Of a stretch of 64,000 bases of DNA, positions 18,407 to 26,968 are shown piece by piece; position 1 is the first letter of the stretch, and each line of letters starts with the position of its first letter. The position numbers were made by a program, and so were the translations under genes. The notes beneath the pieces are model-generated. The model was not told the DNA's origin. It saw only the letters and a list, made by a program, of their open reading frames with translations, and searched no databases. Source of the stretch: Shewanella hanedai (GTDB taxonomy: Bacteria; Pseudomonadota; Gammaproteobacteria; Enterobacterales; Shewanellaceae); the NCBI RefSeq assembly GCF_007197645.1, contig NZ_VKGK01000005.1, positions 62,001-126,000 of the forward strand. The letters run 5' to 3'.

Positions 18407-19240
18407 TTAATCGACTAATCTAATTCCATCAACAGATATGGTGATCTGCTTTGTCTTATATAAGCCGCCAATGCTCTTCTTAAAGGCTTTTTTACTCATC
18501 GACAGTTTGGCATAAATGGCATCGGCATCGGTTTTATCATTCAACGGCAGGAAACCGCCAGCTTGTTTAAGCTTGAACATGATAGTCGTTGAATGTTTGT
18601 CTAACTCTTCTTTGACGCCTTTTTGTAAAATAAGGTCAATTTTGTCATCACTGCGAACTTGTTTAATGAACCCTTTCATTCGCTGACCAAAGCTTAAAGT
18701 ACGGAACACTTCATTCTTAAAAATCACACCCCAATGGCTATGATTAATGATGGCTTTGTAACCAAGATCCGTCGTGCCACCAATAATGAGGTTCACCTCT
18801 TCACCTGCATCATATGGAGGTGGAGTTTTGTCGAGGAATCTGTCGATTTTCGAAGATGCGACAATGCGGTCATCAACATGACTTTGATAGATGTAAACAA
18901 GGTAAGAACGACCTTCCTCTATTTCACGGTGCTGTTCACCGAAAGGTAGCAACAAGTCCTTGTCCAAGCCCCAATTTAGAAAAGCACCGAATTGTCCGGT
19001 AGAGACGGCTTCTAAATAAGCAAACTGGCCAACTTCAGCTAAAGGTTTACGCGTAGTTGCAATGAGCTTATCTTCTGAATCTAGGTAGACAAACACCTCA
19101 ATCATGTCGCCTAAATTACACTCTTTTGGCATGACCTTGGTCGGTAGCAGTATTTGACCGAGTTCCTGTCCATCTAAATAAACGCCAAATTCAACGATTT
19201 TAACGACTTCAAGTGTGCTGGTTTTGCCTATCTGTATCAT
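18407..19240 (-). CDS. CvfB/YitL-like S1 RNA-binding protein
   Basis: A 277-residue protein with several S1-like OB domains and a C-terminal winged helix, in the CvfB family (B. subtilis YitL, S. aureus CvfB). Supporting segments are GQFGAFLNWGLDKDLLLPF, GYKAIINHSHWGVIFKNEVF and MSKKAFKKSIGGLYK. Family members bind RNA; in S. aureus CvfB affects virulence gene expression. GAGAATCAC precedes the ATG. It is divergent from speA and cytoplasmic. Confidence 0.88.
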   Translation of the reverse strand: MIQIGKTSTLEVVKIVEFGVYLDGQELGQILLPTKVMPKECNLGDMIEVFVYLDSEDKLIATTRKPLAEVGQFAYLEAVSTGQFGAFLNWGLDKDLLLPFGEQHREIEEGRSYLVYIYQSHVDDRIVASSKIDRFLDKTPPPYDAGEEVNLIIGGTTDLGYKAIINHSHWGVIFKNEVFRTLSFGQRMKGFIKQVRSDDKIDLILQKGVKEELDKHSTTIMFKLKQAGGFLPLNDKTDADAIYAKLSMSKKAFKKSIGGLYKTKQITISVDGIRLVD

Positions 19241-19634
19241 GTGATTCTCAATTGCTGACGGTATATCTTCGATTGCGGATTATAGTGGAAATAAAACGAA
19301 TAATCTTGCGATGATTTAGTGCAATTGTGAGTTTTTGCTTAAAAATGGGCCATTAGCAGCCACTTTTAAAAAATTCCATGTTAATGTTGGCGCTATTATT
19401 GGTAAATTTACCCTTGGTTGTGGGGTAAATTAGTCTTGCATAATCATCGTTTGAGGTGTTTAATTGCGCCCCATTTTTATTGGTTTAATGACTGTTGCCT
19501 CAATCTGTTACTCAAGTTGTAATTGAGATTGAGAGAGCTAAGAAAGGCTTATTGGCACTGGTCCTTGGTCTACATCGTATGTAAGCTAATCATTAATTAG
19601 GTTACATCCTATGGCTATTTATAGGTTTAATGAT
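19241..19634. other. Long upstream region of speA
   Basis: This 394-base gap separates the divergent S1-domain gene and speA. It contains a perfect palindrome GGTAAATTTACC at 19401-19412 that overlaps one arm of a 9-base-pair hairpin (AATTTACCC at 19405-19413 with GGGTAAATT at 19423-19431), so the two structures are mutually exclusive. No leader peptide or clear promoter was identified. Confidence 0.5.
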
Positions 19635-21548
19635 ATGAGTAATTGGTCTATTAATGATGCCCGCACTGGGTACAACGTTAATTATTGGAGTCAAGGACTC
19701 TACGGCATCAGTGACGAAGGTGAAGCAACCGTTTCGCCAGATCCAACTCGACCTGAGTGCAGTATTGGACTCAATGAACTGGCAAAGGATATGGTTAATT
19801 CAGGCGTTGCATTGCCTGTATTAGTTCGATTCCCGCAAATTTTACATCATAGAGTAAATAGCCTTTGTCAGGCATTCAATCAAGCGATACAAAAGTATCA
19901 ATATCAAGCCGACTATTTGCTAGTTTATCCGATTAAAGTTAACCAACAGCAAACGGTTGTCGAGGAAATTTTAGCAAGTCAGGTTGAGAAAGAAGTACCT
20001 CAACTGGGTTTAGAAGCCGGGAGTAAACCTGAGCTAATGGCCGTATTGGCGATGGCACAGAAAGCAAGCTCTGTGATCATCTGTAATGGCTACAAGGATG
20101 TTGAATATATCCGTCTAGCCCTTATTGGTGAAAAGCTCGGGCATAAAGTTTATATCGTGCTCGAAAAGCTGTCTGAGTTGAAGACGATTTTAGAAGAATC
20201 GAAAAAGCTAGGTGTTACGCCACGTCTAGGATTACGCGTACGCCTTGCATTTCAAGGTAAAGGAAAATGGCAAGCCAGTGGTGGTGAAAAGTCTAAGTTC
20301 GGACTTTCAGCTTCGCAAGTACTGACGGTTATTGAGTCATTAAAGCATGAAGATATGCTGGACTCTCTGCAATTGTTGCATTTCCATTTAGGCTCTCAAA
20401 TCGCCAATATTCGTGATATTCGCCAAGGCGTGAGTGAAGCTGGCCGCTTCTATTGTGAGCTACAAAAGCTTGGCACGAACGTTAAATGTTTCGATGTCGG
20501 CGGTGGACTGGCTGTTGACTACGATGGTACACGTAGCCAAAGCTCTAGCTCGATGAACTATGGCTTAACAGAATACGCCAATAATATCGTCAGCGTGTTG
20601 ACCGATCTCTGTAATGAATATGAACAACCGATGCCGAGAATTATCTCAGAATCGGGTCGTTATTTGACGGCGCATCATGCGGTATTGATCACCGATGTGA
20701 TTGGTATTGAAGCTTACAAGCCTGAAGATATTCAACCTCCAGCTGAAGATGCTCCGCAGCTGTTACAGAACATGTGGCATTCGTGGAATGAGATCAGCGG
20801 CAGGGCGGATCAACGTGCTTTGATTGAAATTTACCATGATTGTCAGAGCGATTTGACCGAAGTGCACTCATTGTTTGCTTTAGGCCAATTGAGTTTATCC
20901 GAACGAGCTTGGGCTGAGCAGGTTAACTTGAGACTGTGTCACGAACTTCAAGGCGTGATGAGCAGTAAATACCGCTTCCATCGTCCTATTATTGATGAAT
21001 TGACAGAGAAATTAGCCGATAAGTTCTTCGTAAATTTCTCGTTATTCCAATCTCTACCTGATGCTTGGGGTATCGATCAAGTGTTCCCTATCATGCCGCT
21101 TTCTGGTCTAGATAAAGCGCCAGAGCGTCGTGCTGTAATATTGGACATTACCTGTGATTCTGATGGCACTATCGATCAATATGTTGATGGTCAAGGTATT
21201 GAAACAACGCTGCCAGTACCAGCATGGAGTGCTGAAAGCCCTTATCTAATCGGCTTTTTCCTCGTTGGTGCATACCAAGAAATTCTAGGTGACATGCATA
21301 ACCTATTTGGTGATACAAACTCTGCAGTTATTCGTTTAGATGATGATGGCCGCACTAATATTGAGTCGGTTTTGGCCGGTGATACTGTCGCTGATGTATT
21401 GCGATATGTGAATTTAGATGCCGTGTCATTTATGCGCACTTATGAAGAGTTAGTGAACAAGCATATTCAGGAAGATGAAAGAGCAAATATACTCGAGGAG
21501 CTGCAATTGGGCTTGAAAGGGTATACCTATCTTGAAGATTTCTCTTAA
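19635..21548 (+). CDS. speA: Biosynthetic arginine decarboxylase
   Basis: The 637-residue PLP enzyme converts arginine to agmatine, the first step to putrescine. YPIKVNQQ carries the PLP-binding Lys; HFHLGSQI and [13 protein letters not shown] bind the phosphate, and [10 protein letters not shown] includes the second active-site Cys. The frame is open eight codons upstream (ATG at 19611), but ATG at 19635 gives the usual N-terminus [15 protein letters not shown]. First gene of the apparent speA-speD-speB-pdxH operon. Length matches the family. Confidence 0.95.
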   Translation: MSNWSINDARTGYNVNYWSQGLYGISDEGEATVSPDPTRPECSIGLNELAKDMVNSGVALPVLVRFPQILHHRVNSLCQAFNQAIQKYQYQADYLLVYPIKVNQQQTVVEEILASQVEKEVPQLGLEAGSKPELMAVLAMAQKASSVIICNGYKDVEYIRLALIGEKLGHKVYIVLEKLSELKTILEESKKLGVTPRLGLRVRLAFQGKGKWQASGGEKSKFGLSASQVLTVIESLKHEDMLDSLQLLHFHLGSQIANIRDIRQGVSEAGRFYCELQKLGTNVKCFDVGGGLAVDYDGTRSQSSSSMNYGLTEYANNIVSVLTDLCNEYEQPMPRIISESGRYLTAHHAVLITDVIGIEAYKPEDIQPPAEDAPQLLQNMWHSWNEISGRADQRALIEIYHDCQSDLTEVHSLFALGQLSLSERAWAEQVNLRLCHELQGVMSSKYRFHRPIIDELTEKLADKFFVNFSLFQSLPDAWGIDQVFPIMPLSGLDKAPERRAVILDITCDSDGTIDQYVDGQGIETTLPVPAWSAESPYLIGFFLVGAYQEILGDMHNLFGDTNSAVIRLDDDGRTNIESVLAGDTVADVLRYVNLDAVSFMRTYEELVNKHIQEDERANILEELQLGLKGYTYLEDFS

Positions 21549-21581
21549 TCATTAATTACATACTCTATCGTATCTAGATAA

Positions 21582-21604
21582 ATCAGGCCCGTAGATGGCC
21601 TGAT
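21582..21604 (+). other. Hairpin between speA and the AdoMet decarboxylase gene
   Basis: ATCAGGCC at 21582-21589 and GGCCTGAT at 21597-21604 form an 8-base-pair stem with a 7-base loop. No T-run follows, so it is not a terminator. It ends 17 bases before the next start codon and could affect translation or mRNA stability. Confidence 0.55.
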
Positions 21605-21621
21605 ATAGGGTAAGCCTACGG

Positions 21622-22551
21622 ATGTTTTTTGAAGGGTCAGAAAAAAGAGTAGAAGTACGAGTATCGGCTTCGACAGGCTCATTACGCCTTCTCGATGATA
21701 GGTTTTGGGCTGATGTTGTCGTCAGTGCCAAAGCAGAAATACTCTCGAAAATGAGTAATGAGTTCTGTGATGCCTATCTGCTCAGCGAATCTTGTTTATT
21801 TGTCTGGGACGATAAGTTATTAATGTTGACCTGCGGTAATACCACATTAGTTGATGCAGTGATCTTATGCGTCGATAAACTGGGGCAGTCGGCCATAGCC
21901 TCTGTTAGTTATCAACGTAAAAGTGAATACCTTTCCCATTTGCAAACTAGCAGTTTTAGTGACGACTTGTTACCACTTAGAACTAAGCTGTCAGGCGTTG
22001 CATATCGGGTGGGTCATTTAGATACTCACCACCACTATCTCTTTGCCTCAGACACGACTTGTCCTGTACTTGAGCCAAAGACCAATAGTGAGCTGCTCAT
22101 GTACCATATAAAAGGCGCGGTGGCTGATTATCTAAGGAGTGACAAACAGAGCTGTGAAGGGATCCGTCATATGTTAGGACTGGAGGTATTATTTCCGAAT
22201 TTCACCTTTGATGATCACCTATTCGCTCCCTTTGGTTACTCGATAAATGGCTTATGGGAGGATAAGTATATGACGATTCATATTACCCCTCAGGAACAGA
22301 GTTCTTATGTAAGTATTGAAACTAACTTGCACTCTGAATTAATAGTGTTCAATATATTCTCCATATTGTTGAATAAATTAAACCCTCAAAGCTGGGATGT
22401 AATTAGTTTTAATCGCGAGGTAGTGACAGATGGTTTCCCACCTCACTTTTCGGTGGCCAGTTGTATTCTGCCAATTAACGACAATGATACGATCCAGTTC
22501 AATCAATATCAGCAGCTAAAAAATGAAGTGTTGCTGCCTGAACTGTTATAA
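21622..22551 (+). CDS. speD: Eukaryote-type S-adenosylmethionine decarboxylase proenzyme
   Basis: A 309-residue protein that resembles the human/plant AdoMet decarboxylase family, not the short bacterial SpeD. It starts MFFEGSEKRVEV (human FFEGTEK; Glu4, Glu7 and Glu11 match human Glu8, Glu11 and Glu15). LSESCLF contains the self-cleavage site Glu56-Ser57, where Ser57 becomes the pyruvoyl cofactor. Cys71 in LTCGNTT matches human Cys82; Ser207 in FGYSING and His220 in TIHITPQ match Ser229 and His243, needed for processing. Human Asp174, needed for putrescine stimulation, aligns with Lys153, while Glu178 is kept as Glu157. It supplies decarboxylated AdoMet for spermidine synthesis. It lies 73 bases after speA and 18 before speB. 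The alignment is from memory. Confidence 0.88.
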   Translation: MFFEGSEKRVEVRVSASTGSLRLLDDRFWADVVVSAKAEILSKMSNEFCDAYLLSESCLFVWDDKLLMLTCGNTTLVDAVILCVDKLGQSAIASVSYQRKSEYLSHLQTSSFSDDLLPLRTKLSGVAYRVGHLDTHHHYLFASDTTCPVLEPKTNSELLMYHIKGAVADYLRSDKQSCEGIRHMLGLEVLFPNFTFDDHLFAPFGYSINGLWEDKYMTIHITPQEQSSYVSIETNLHSELIVFNIFSILLNKLNPQSWDVISFNREVVTDGFPPHFSVASCILPINDNDTIQFNQYQQLKNEVLLPELL

Positions 22552-22569
22552 CAATATTACGGAGGTTTT

Positions 22570-23499
22570 ATGACCACAATTGCTGACAAGCCCGATTACT
22601 CTCTTTATTCCAATGCATTTGGTTATTTAAGACAGCCATTAGATTTCAATCCGATAAAGAGTGATGCTGATGTTGTTGTCTTAGGTTTGCCATTCGATAT
22701 GGCAACCACTGGACGCTCTGGTGGCCGCATGGGACCTGGCGCAATACGCCAAGCATCGGTTAACCTTGCGTGGGAAGAGACACGTTGGCCATGGAATTTT
22801 AAACTAAGTGATCACCTCAAGATCGTCGATGCGGGTGATTTGGTTTATGACTGTGGTGACTCTGCTGATTTTACCCAAAGAGTTGAAGATTTTGCGACAG
22901 CGATTTTAGCATCTGGCAAAGCCATGCTCAGTTTTGGTGGTGATCATTATGTGACTCTGCCGTTACTTCGTGCACATTATAAGACACACGGTAAGATGGC
23001 TTTATTGCACTTTGATGCGCACACTGATACATACAGTCAAGGCAGTAAGTACGATCACGGCACCATGTTTTTCCACGCGCCTAAAGAAGGCATCATCGAT
23101 GCTGAACATTCTATTCAGATTGGTATTCGTACTGAATATAATCGCGATACTCATGCCTTTAAGGTGATTGATGCTGCAACAGCCAATGATCTGAGTGCTG
23201 ATGAGATTGTTGCTCAAATTATTGAGCGCATTGGCGACTTACCGCTATACATTACTTTCGATATCGATTGTCTAGACCCTGCTTTTGCACCAGGTACCGG
23301 TACGCCAGTTTGTGGCGGATTAACCAGTGATAAAGCGATGAAGATCATTCGTGGTCTTGCTGGCGTCAATGTCGTTGGGATGGATGTTGTTGAAGTGGCA
23401 CCTGCTTATGATAGTGCTGAAATAACGGCGTTAGCTGGAGCGACGTTAGGACTTGAAATGTTGCACATTTGGGCTGAAGCAAATAAACGTAACAAATAA
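22570..23499 (+). CDS. speB: Agmatinase
   Basis: A 309-residue ureohydrolase that splits agmatine into putrescine and urea. The binuclear manganese ligands lie in GGDHY, DAHTDTY and [16 protein letters not shown], and the C-terminal [14 protein letters not shown] is also typical. GGAGGTTTT before the ATG is an excellent ribosome binding site. It acts directly after SpeA in the pathway and is cotranscribed with it by position. Confidence 0.95.
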   Translation: MTTIADKPDYSLYSNAFGYLRQPLDFNPIKSDADVVVLGLPFDMATTGRSGGRMGPGAIRQASVNLAWEETRWPWNFKLSDHLKIVDAGDLVYDCGDSADFTQRVEDFATAILASGKAMLSFGGDHYVTLPLLRAHYKTHGKMALLHFDAHTDTYSQGSKYDHGTMFFHAPKEGIIDAEHSIQIGIRTEYNRDTHAFKVIDAATANDLSADEIVAQIIERIGDLPLYITFDIDCLDPAFAPGTGTPVCGGLTSDKAMKIIRGLAGVNVVGMDVVEVAPAYDSAEITALAGATLGLEMLHIWAEANKRNK

Positions 23500-23537
23500 A
23501 CTACCCGCTTGTTCCTATGGATTAAGGATAGAGATAA

Positions 23538-24179
23538 ATGTCAAAACTGAGTGATATCAGGCGAGAATATTCTTTAGGGGATCTTCACCGAGAAGTACTT
23601 CCTGATGATCCAATGAGTTTATTCTCTAAGTGGATGGAGGAGGCGAGAGACTCTGAGTTATTGAGTGATCCTACCGCCATGTCTGTTGCGACAGTGGATG
23701 AAAACGGTCAACCTTTTCAACGTATTGTCTTGTTAAAAAGATTCAGCGAAGAGGGCTTTGTCTTTTTTACCAATCTGGAAAGCCGAAAGTCTCAACAGAT
23801 TGCGCATAACTCCAAGGTGAGTTTGCTGTTTCCTTGGCATGCTTTAGAGAGGCAAGTTGCGGTGACGGGGGAAGCGGAAGCATTATCGACAACTGAGGTG
23901 CTCAAATACTTTATGACTCGACCTAAAGAGAGTCAGATCGCGGCTTGGGTCTCGAAACAATCGAGTAAAATATCTGCTAGACAAGTCCTGGAGACGAAAT
24001 ATGCAGAAATGAAAGCTAAGTTCAGTCAAGGTGAAGTGCCTCTGCCTAAGTTTTGGGGAGGCTATTTAGTTAGGCCTTCAAGCATTGAGTTTTGGCAGGG
24101 CGGGGAACGTCGATTGCACGATCGTTTTATCTATTCAAAAGAGCAAGACAACTGGGATATCTCAAGGCTTGCACCTTAA
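23538..24179 (+). CDS. pdxH: Pyridoxamine 5'-phosphate oxidase
   Basis: The 213-residue FMN enzyme makes PLP from pyridoxine or pyridoxamine phosphate. [41 protein letters not shown] and a C-terminus ending WDISRLAP are diagnostic. It starts 38 bases after speB and ends before a terminator at 24199, so it looks like the last gene of the speA operon. Its product is the cofactor of SpeA. GGATAGAGATAA precedes the start. Confidence 0.94.
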   Translation: MSKLSDIRREYSLGDLHREVLPDDPMSLFSKWMEEARDSELLSDPTAMSVATVDENGQPFQRIVLLKRFSEEGFVFFTNLESRKSQQIAHNSKVSLLFPWHALERQVAVTGEAEALSTTEVLKYFMTRPKESQIAAWVSKQSSKISARQVLETKYAEMKAKFSQGEVPLPKFWGGYLVRPSSIEFWQGGERRLHDRFIYSKEQDNWDISRLAP

Positions 24180-24198
24180 TTCTGATTAACACACTTAG

Positions 24199-24227
24199 AA
24201 AGGGACTGTGAAAACAGTCCCTTTTTT
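24199..24227 (+). terminator. Rho-independent terminator after pdxH
   Basis: AAAGGGACTGT and ACAGTCCCTTT pair perfectly around GAAA, followed by six T residues. It marks the end of the speA-speD-speB-pdxH unit. Confidence 0.92.
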
Positions 24228-24397
24228 ATATCGCTATTATTCTTGTTACGTTGTATTTACCTTTTTTTACTGCTCTTACCTTAAAGCCACTGCAAAGCCA
24301 AACTGCACTTTATTTCGATCCATTTCCATTTACATTCCGTTAATTAGATTTATATACTGTCAGCTACATCTCCTCGGTTATTTTTTAAGGAACAGAT

Positions 24398-24973
24398 ATG
24401 AAACGAATACTCATCACACTTATTCTTGGAACGCTTAGTTTCATGACTTCAGCGGCGCCATGGAAAGTGGACAATGAAGCTTCAGATATTAATTTTATTA
24501 CAACAAAGAAAGTTAACTTTTCAGAGGTGCATAAATTTACGTCTTTCTCAGGCAGTTTAAGTGATAAAGGCGACTTTGAGCTTGCGATTGATCTGGCGAG
24601 TGTATGGACTAATGTTGCCATCCGCGATACTCGAATGAAAGAGATGTTGTTCGAAGTGGCTTCTTTTCCCAAATTAATGCTTAACGCTAACATTTCAATG
24701 ACCGCATTGGATAAGATTAATGTCGGCTCTAGTGCATCAATGCAAGTTGACGGCAAGGTGTCTTTTCATGGTGAAACGCAAACAGTACCTATGAAGGTGA
24801 GTGTCATTAGACTCAATGAAAAAGAGCTTATTGTCGTGAGTGCTCAACCTGTGATAATTAATGCAGAACAGTTCGGCCTTACAAGGGGAGTTGAAAAATT
24901 ACGTGAGATTGCAGGACTTACCTCTATTGGTCATTCAGTACCAGTATCTTTCATATTGAACTTAAGGCGTTAA
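24398..24973 (+). CDS. YceI family periplasmic protein
   Basis: A 191-residue protein with a signal peptide (MKRILITLILGTLSFMTSAA, cleaved near residue 19) and a YceI lipocalin-like domain. The family hallmark is seen: a W/V-D pattern near the N-terminus (WKVDNEASDINFITTKKV), then FSGSL, DTRMKEMLFEVASFP and VDGKVSFHGETQTVP. YceI proteins bind polyprenoid-like lipids in the periplasm; the role here is unknown. AAGGAACAG precedes the ATG. Confidence 0.9.
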   Translation: MKRILITLILGTLSFMTSAAPWKVDNEASDINFITTKKVNFSEVHKFTSFSGSLSDKGDFELAIDLASVWTNVAIRDTRMKEMLFEVASFPKLMLNANISMTALDKINVGSSASMQVDGKVSFHGETQTVPMKVSVIRLNEKELIVVSAQPVIINAEQFGLTRGVEKLREIAGLTSIGHSVPVSFILNLRR

Positions 24974-25102
24974 TTTTTCTGGCTATTCAACGCCATTCTT
25001 AGTCATTAAACCTGTAAATAAAATCAAATAAAATGCCAATTAAACTGGCTAATGAGCATGGCATCGACCATGCTTTATTTGAGTATAAAAACAGAGACTA
25101 AG

Positions 25103-25453
25103 ATGGTTACAGATAAAGAAGGGTATGTGCACCTCATTCAATACCTCACTGAGAATTTGTCGCTGTTTGAAGGCAAAGGTCATGGGGCGTTGACTGATGA
25201 TACAGTTCTTGAGTTATTTGAAGAGCAACTAGCCGCTCAAGTCATTATGGTATGCGTTCAAAACCCATTACTAAACTTTGCTCAAAGAAATAAAGTGATA
25301 AGAGAAGTTGATGCGGTTGGTAATGATCTCGAAGAGATTTTAGGGAGTGTTGCTTATCAAAAGGTGACACCAGATCAAATCTCTTTTATCACTGAGTTTG
25401 CAGGTTTGATAAAAAATCTGTTCGATCATGAAGTAGCCAGCCTTCTCACATAA
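25103..25453 (+). CDS. Small cytoplasmic protein, possibly DUF3802 family
   Basis: A 116-residue acidic protein starting MVTDKEGYVHLIQYLTENLS. The frame is open upstream to an ATG at 25052, but GAGACTAAG just before 25103 and the look of the N-terminus favour this start. It is mostly helical, with no signal peptide. From memory it resembles the DUF3802 family found in Shewanella and Vibrio (helices ending near SFITEFAGLIKNLFD); this is an unchecked match. No function is known. Confidence 0.65.
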   Translation: MVTDKEGYVHLIQYLTENLSLFEGKGHGALTDDTVLELFEEQLAAQVIMVCVQNPLLNFAQRNKVIREVDAVGNDLEEILGSVAYQKVTPDQISFITEFAGLIKNLFDHEVASLLT

Positions 25454-25568
25454 TTCATGTTGGTTTAACGGCACGCTTTACGTTAAATATATGGCGTTAA
25501 GAAGATTAAGAAGGTGCCACTTATTTTGATGTTCTGGACTAGTGATTTATTAGAGCAAGGAGCACATT

Positions 25569-25934
25569 ATGCTTGAACTGTTACACGGTTTTGACCATGA
25601 CACTGTTGCCATTCGAGCATCAGGGGTTGTGACGGGCAAAGATTATGACCAACAGCTAATGCCAATTATTGAAGATAAGTTGAAAGATCATGCCAGTATC
25701 AAGCTCTGGTATGAGTTCGATGATAAGTTCGAAGGGGTAACGGTAGGCACACTCTGGGATGACGCTAAAATAGGTTTGTTTCACATGACCGATTTTTATC
25801 GGGTGGCCATTATTACCGACAGTAAGTTGGTAACTGGTATGGCTAATGCTTTAGCCTATATGATCCCTTGCCCAGTTAAAGTTTTCGAACGACATGAAGC
25901 ATCAGACGCCTCTCATTGGATGAAAGAAACCTAA
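25569..25934 (+). CDS. SpoIIAA-like STAS/SEC14 domain protein
   Basis: A 121-residue protein of the SpoIIAA-like family (small STAS/SEC14-like fold). LLHGFDHDTVAIRASGVVTG, the IKLWYEFDDKFEG strand and FYRVAIITDSKLV are typical. Proteins of this fold are common in marine bacteria; the function is unknown, but a ligand-binding or regulatory role is suspected. AGGAGCACATT precedes the start, and a terminator follows at 25975, so it is probably a single-gene unit. Confidence 0.82.
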   Translation: MLELLHGFDHDTVAIRASGVVTGKDYDQQLMPIIEDKLKDHASIKLWYEFDDKFEGVTVGTLWDDAKIGLFHMTDFYRVAIITDSKLVTGMANALAYMIPCPVKVFERHEASDASHWMKET

Positions 25935-25974
25935 ACTCTCATATCGCAACTCTTTGCATAAATAAAATTTAATC

Positions 25975-25998
25975 AGCCGACTCAGTGTCGGCTTTTTT
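25975..25998 (+). terminator. Rho-independent terminator after the STAS-like gene
   Basis: AGCCGAC and GTCGGCT pair around TCAGT and run into six T residues. Confidence 0.88.
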
Positions 25999-26050
25999 GT
26001 TTGTTTGTTAGTATGGTTAAAATGAATTTATTTATAGATAGGGAACCGAA

Positions 26051-26920
26051 ATGGTTAAAATTATTGGCTTTTGTATTTTACTACTGACCAGTGTTGCGTG
26101 GGCTGGAGATAAAGCCATCATAGGGCCAACGGCACATATGTCAGTTAGCGAAACGGGTCTTAATTACCAAGCAAGAATAGATACCGGAGCGGGAAATACT
26201 TCACTGCATGCTTACGATCTTGAGATTGAAGGTGGGAGTGCAAAGAAGATGAAAGACAATGTGGGAAAAAACCTCATGTTTACCACTGAAAATGCAGCAG
26301 GTGAAAAGAAGCGTTTAAAAAGCAAAATTGTTAAAACGTCTACTGTGAGTAACTCTCAAGGGAAAGAGACGCGTTATATGGTTGAGCTACATGTGGGTGA
26401 TAAAGGCCATGAACGAAAGGTAAAGGTCAATCTTAGAGATCGCAGCCATATGAACTATAAACTCCTGATTGGCCGTAACTGGCTTAAGGGAAAGTATATT
26501 GTTGATGTTTCGGATAAAAAGGTAATAGGGCCAGTTGCGCCAATCAGTATTCTCGAGACGGACATGATGTTCAAAACACGAATTGATACTGGGGCTGTTG
26601 AAAATTCACTTCATGCTGTCGATCTTCATGTTGAAAACGGCGTGAAAGATATGGATAAAAATGTAGGCAAGATACTCAGCTTTACCACTGAGAATGAGAA
26701 GGGCGAGACTCAGCGCGTTCATGCCATGATTGTAGAGACATCATTGATCCGAAATGCACAGGGCAGTGAGGTTCGTTATATGGTTGAGCTCACTGTTGGT
26801 GAGAAAGGGCAAGAATATAAGGTCAAAGTAAACCTCAGAGATAGAAGCAAAATGAGTTATAAATTGTTAATTGGGCGTAACTGGCTCCAAGGTCACTACT
26901 TAGTCGATGTGTCTCGTTAA
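26051..26920 (+). CDS. Secreted tandem retropepsin-like protein (RimK-associated zinc-protease family)
   Basis: A 289-residue protein with a signal peptide (MVKIIGFCILLLTSVAWA) and two tandem copies of the domain annotated as ATP-dependent zinc protease or RimK/LysX-associated, which has a retropepsin-like fold. Copy 1 spans about residues 20-155 and has RIDTGAGNTSLHAYDLEI; copy 2 spans about 157-289 and has RIDTGAVENSLHAVDLHV. Both keep DTGA and end KLLIGRNWL followed by a VDVS-type motif. By eye the copies share more than half of their residues. Most family members have one domain. It probably acts in the periplasm; no substrate is known. It stands alone before a bidirectional terminator. 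Confidence 0.85.
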   Translation: MVKIIGFCILLLTSVAWAGDKAIIGPTAHMSVSETGLNYQARIDTGAGNTSLHAYDLEIEGGSAKKMKDNVGKNLMFTTENAAGEKKRLKSKIVKTSTVSNSQGKETRYMVELHVGDKGHERKVKVNLRDRSHMNYKLLIGRNWLKGKYIVDVSDKKVIGPVAPISILETDMMFKTRIDTGAVENSLHAVDLHVENGVKDMDKNVGKILSFTTENEKGETQRVHAMIVETSLIRNAQGSEVRYMVELTVGEKGQEYKVKVNLRDRSKMSYKLLIGRNWLQGHYLVDVSR

Positions 26921-26933
26921 TCGTTAGTTGTAT

Positions 26934-26958
26934 TAAAGGTGCTTCGGCACCTTTTTTT
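26934..26958. terminator. Bidirectional terminator with a UUCG loop
   Basis: AAAGGTGC and GCACCTTT pair around TTCG, a very stable tetraloop, with T-runs on the plus strand and A-runs before it. It lies between two convergent genes. Confidence 0.9.
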
Positions 26959-26968
26959 GTGAGAAGAA

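Noticed and set aside
24208..24438. 76-codon frame after pdxH
   Set aside because: It begins within the terminator stem and overlaps the yceI start; no ribosome binding site.
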